NCBI RefSeq assembly: GCF_900114065.1
Contig: NZ_FORS01000013.1
Coordinates: 1 to 54,299, forward strand
Length of the DNA: 54,299 nt
From: Stutzerimonas kunmingensis
GTDB taxonomy: Bacteria; Pseudomonadota; Gammaproteobacteria; Pseudomonadales; Pseudomonadaceae
Reading direction: 5' to 3'
Positions 52,690 through 54,299 of this stretch are shown one piece after another (within the stretch, counting starts at the first letter, position 1; each line of letters opens with the position of its first letter). The notes below the pieces were generated by a model. It saw only the letters and a program-made list of their open reading frames with translations. It ran no database searches and was not told where the DNA came from. The translations under genes were made by a program, and so were the position numbers.

Positions 52690-52935
52690 ATGTTACCGGA
52701 ATGCCAACTGTTCGGGACCTTGGGCTGCCATCTATGCGAGCAGGCCGAGGAAGTGCTCATGCCTTTGGTCGAATATGGGCTGCTGGTCGAGTTGATCGAT
52801 ATCGCTGAGCGCCCTGATTGGGTCGAAGATTACGGTTTGCGAATCCCGGTGCTTCGTCGCGTCGATACCGGCTCCGAATTGGACTGGCCGTTCGAGGCAG
52901 AGCAGGTGGTGAGTTTTCTTCAGGGTTCGACGTGA
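52690..52935 (+). CDS. Glutaredoxin-like (DUF836) thiol protein
   Basis: An 81-residue thioredoxin-fold protein. The start MLPECQLFGTLGCHLCEQA carries a redox C-x2-C (Cys13-His-Leu-Cys16) and the C-terminal half contains the cis-proline segment GLRIPVLRR. DUF836 proteins are glutaredoxin-like and of uncertain substrate. The ATG at 52690 gives the family length; an in-frame ATG at 52651 adds 13 residues outside the fold. Confidence 0.87.
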   Translation: MLPECQLFGTLGCHLCEQAEEVLMPLVEYGLLVELIDIAERPDWVEDYGLRIPVLRRVDTGSELDWPFEAEQVVSFLQGST

Positions 52936-52956
52936 TGTTGAACAAATTACAGGCAT

Positions 52957-52985
52957 AAAAAAACCGGCATGTTTGCCGGTTTTTT
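52957..52985 (+). terminator. Intrinsic terminator after the glutaredoxin-like gene
   Basis: AACCGGCA (52962-52969) pairs with TGCCGGTT (52974-52981) around the loop TGTT, with a six-T run behind it and an A-run in front. It can therefore also stop transcription from the tRNA-Pro gene on the minus strand. Confidence 0.9.
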
Positions 52986-53018
52986 GTTCAGCTAAGCAGC
53001 TAGCTGAACAGCGGGATA

Positions 53019-53095
53019 TGGTCGGAGCGACTGGATTCGAACCAGCGACCTTCTCGTCCCGAACGAGACGCGCTACCAAGCTGCGCTACGCTCCG
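53019..53095 (-). tRNA. tRNA-Pro (anticodon CGG)
   Basis: 77 nt on the minus strand. The acceptor stem CGGAGCG pairs with CGCTCCG, and the 3' end ACCA is encoded. The D-loop region AGCTTGGTAGCGC, the anticodon stem-loop TCTCG-TTCGGGA-CGAGA (anticodon CGG) and the T-arm GGTTCGAATCC are all normal. It decodes CCG proline codons. Confidence 0.97.
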
Positions 53096-53248
53096 AAGAT
53101 GGCGCGCATTCTACAGAAAAAGTTTTGCTGCACAAGGTGTTAGGAGGTTTTTTTTGGGGGGCGACCAGCCTTTTGCGAGCTGCTAGCGGAACAATCGACC
53201 TTCGCGGCAGATAACCTAGGATCTATCTTGTGCGAAGGTCGACCTGGC

Positions 53249-53470
53249 TCAGAGTTCTCGTACGGTGCGAACCTGATCCTTGTTCACTTTGCCTGGCTTG
53301 CCATCGATTTGCTCATATTCGTAGAAGCCCGACTCGTCATCGAAATCGGGATGGTCCAGAGTTTGAATTTCACGACCATCGTTGAGCGTGATCACGCTGG
53401 GGTTCGCGCAGCCGGCAAGGACGGTAAAGCCCAGCGCGAGTAGCAGGGCGGGGATGATGCGTGGTTGCAT
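53249..53470 (-). CDS. YgdI/YgdR family (DUF903) lipoprotein
   Basis: A 73-residue precursor: MQPRIIPALLLALGFTVLAGC with the lipobox VLAGC, cleaved before Cys21. The mature part has the YgdI/YgdR SH3-like core, ITLNDGREIQTLDHPDFDDE, then FYEYEQIDGKPGKVNKDQV. Function is unknown; small lipoproteins of this family are abundant in enteric bacteria and pseudomonads. Confidence 0.9.
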   Translation of the reverse strand: MQPRIIPALLLALGFTVLAGCANPSVITLNDGREIQTLDHPDFDDESGFYEYEQIDGKPGKVNKDQVRTVREL

Positions 53471-53515
53471 GACGCTATTCCTTCTGCGGGTTCGATACCC
53501 ATGGGACGAAACCCA

Positions 53516-54121
53516 CTAGGACGAAGTTCCGCTCGAGCCAGTGATCTTGAGCAGCTCCGGAGTATTCAGGTTGGCGAGGCGGGGGTCGCCCCGGTGTACC
53601 TCAAGCGCACGGGCGCCAAGATGAAGAAGTGCACGCAAAGGGCTGCGTTCTCCAGATTGCCAGCAAGCGTCAACTTCGGCCTGTCGGCCGGTGGGAATTA
53701 TGCTGAACAGGGGCTCCCACTGGCCTTCGCAGCTCAGCATGACTGGCCTGTCTGGCTCTTCGAGCGCGGTCTGGTAGAGCAACTGCAGCAAGGGGCGATC
53801 AATCAACGGGGTGTCGCACGGCAGTACGAGCATCCAGGCGTTGCGAGCAGCTGCAAGACCGCCGCGCATTCCTGCAAGGGGCCCGGGGAATCCCTGCTCT
53901 TCATCGCTAATCAATCGATCGGCATAGGCCGAGTAGCGGGCTCGATTGCGGTTGCAGGATAGCAGCAGGTCGTCTGTCAATGGCTGAACGGTCTCATGCA
54001 ACCATGCAATCAATGGGCGTCCCTGCCATTCGACCAGTCCTTTGTCCTGTCCTCCCATGCGTTGCCCACGGCCACCCGCCAGAAGCAGGATGAAGCAGGA
54101 AGGCAGTAGCGGGTCGGGCAT
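53516..54121 (-). CDS. mobA: Molybdenum cofactor guanylyltransferase
   Basis: MobA transfers GMP to molybdopterin to make the guanine dinucleotide cofactor required by enzymes such as the nitrate reductase of this window. The 201-residue protein has the nucleotide-binding [17 protein letters not shown] (residues about 13-29) and the metal site PCDTPLI near residue 102. The ATG at 54121 starts [10 protein letters not shown]. The 178 bp upstream, to the window end, show no gene. Confidence 0.95.
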   Translation of the reverse strand: MPDPLLPSCFILLLAGGRGQRMGGQDKGLVEWQGRPLIAWLHETVQPLTDDLLLSCNRNRARYSAYADRLISDEEQGFPGPLAGMRGGLAAARNAWMLVLPCDTPLIDRPLLQLLYQTALEEPDRPVMLSCEGQWEPLFSIIPTGRQAEVDACWQSGERSPLRALLHLGARALEVHRGDPRLANLNTPELLKITGSSGTSS

Positions 54122-54299
54122 ATCATCGCTCCAGAAAAGCTTGCATATAGCGCTCGGGCTGGCGGTCAGGCAACGTGCGCGCGGGAGGTGTGGAGGCCTG
54201 GCGGTCGGTTTATTGGAATCTGTGTCGCGCTTCGGCGACCCAGGAGTGCTTCAGCTAAACCAACGAAAAATCCTGTTGTCTATCTCCTCCATCCACTTT

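Noticed and set aside
53142..53161. A T8 then G6 homopolymer tract between tRNA-Pro and the lipoprotein gene
   Set aside because: It could vary in length but touches no reading frame or evident promoter, so phase variation is not supported.
1..54299. CRISPR array, prophage or integrative element
   Set aside because: No regularly spaced repeats, cas genes, integrase or structural phage genes were seen. The holin-like gene at 50006 belongs to a cellular YqjE-type family.

Overview
The window reads as chromosomal DNA of a high-GC gammaproteobacterium of the Pseudomonas stutzeri type (Stutzerimonas). The evidence is the gene families (gdhB-type large NAD-glutamate dehydrogenase, OprD porin, rmf-rlmKL, MoxR/Bat operon, NasS/NasT nitrate control), Pseudomonas-type REP palindromes and an IS5-family remnant. 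It is a mostly housekeeping chromosomal stretch with one metabolic locus, nitrate assimilation, carrying an unusual density of regulatory signals.

Layout. 1-347 is the right end of an IS5-family insertion sequence. 364-12369 holds DUF1853, then nadK with a phosphoesterase and a rhomboid protease in a tightly overlapping operon, two small conserved genes (DUF1315, DUF2797), pepN, a YCF48-like secreted protein with an RND exporter, and a small lipoprotein. 12519-27537 is the assimilatory nitrate locus, almost all on the minus strand: nirB-nirD-nitrate reductase-cobA, the nitrate transporter nasA with a PP2C/kinase fusion protein, a membrane-anchored NIT-like protein, and nasS-nasT. It is interrupted by a plus-strand PfkB-family kinase and a frameshifted thioesterase. 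27716-34486 is a six-gene moxR/DUF58/DUF4381/batA/batB-batC/batD operon. 34697-39547 is gdhB. 39699-50802 holds a hypothetical gene, DUF2835, pyrD, rmf, rlmKL, dacB, yggL, a FUSC-family protein, dgt and a yqjD/yqjE-like operon. 51004-54121 holds an OprD-family porin, a glutaredoxin-like protein, tRNA-Pro(CGG), a YgdI/YgdR lipoprotein and mobA.

How the nitrate genes fit together. Four GG-N10-GC sigma-54 type promoters can be read, in front of nirB, nasA, the NIT-like gene and nasS. Three of the four transcripts (not nasST) begin with a leader carrying a hexaloop hairpin of the A-x-x-G form recognised by ANTAR proteins, followed by an intrinsic terminator built on the same GGCGTC/GACGCC stem and T-tract. 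This is the architecture expected for attenuation relieved by NasT, which is encoded here next to its nitrate-sensing inhibitor NasS. Nitrogen limitation (sigma-54) would start transcription and nitrate (NasS/NasT) would allow read-through. The third member of this regulon is an uncharacterised single-pass protein that looks like a nitrate-sensing NIT domain without an output domain.

Other notable items are an in-frame insertion of about 48 codons, made of a nested palindrome, inside the nitrate reductase gene; a one-base frameshift in a 4HBT thioesterase; a perfect 28-bp inverted-repeat terminator; and a 105-bp inverted-repeat element that supplies the stop codon of the DUF2797 gene.
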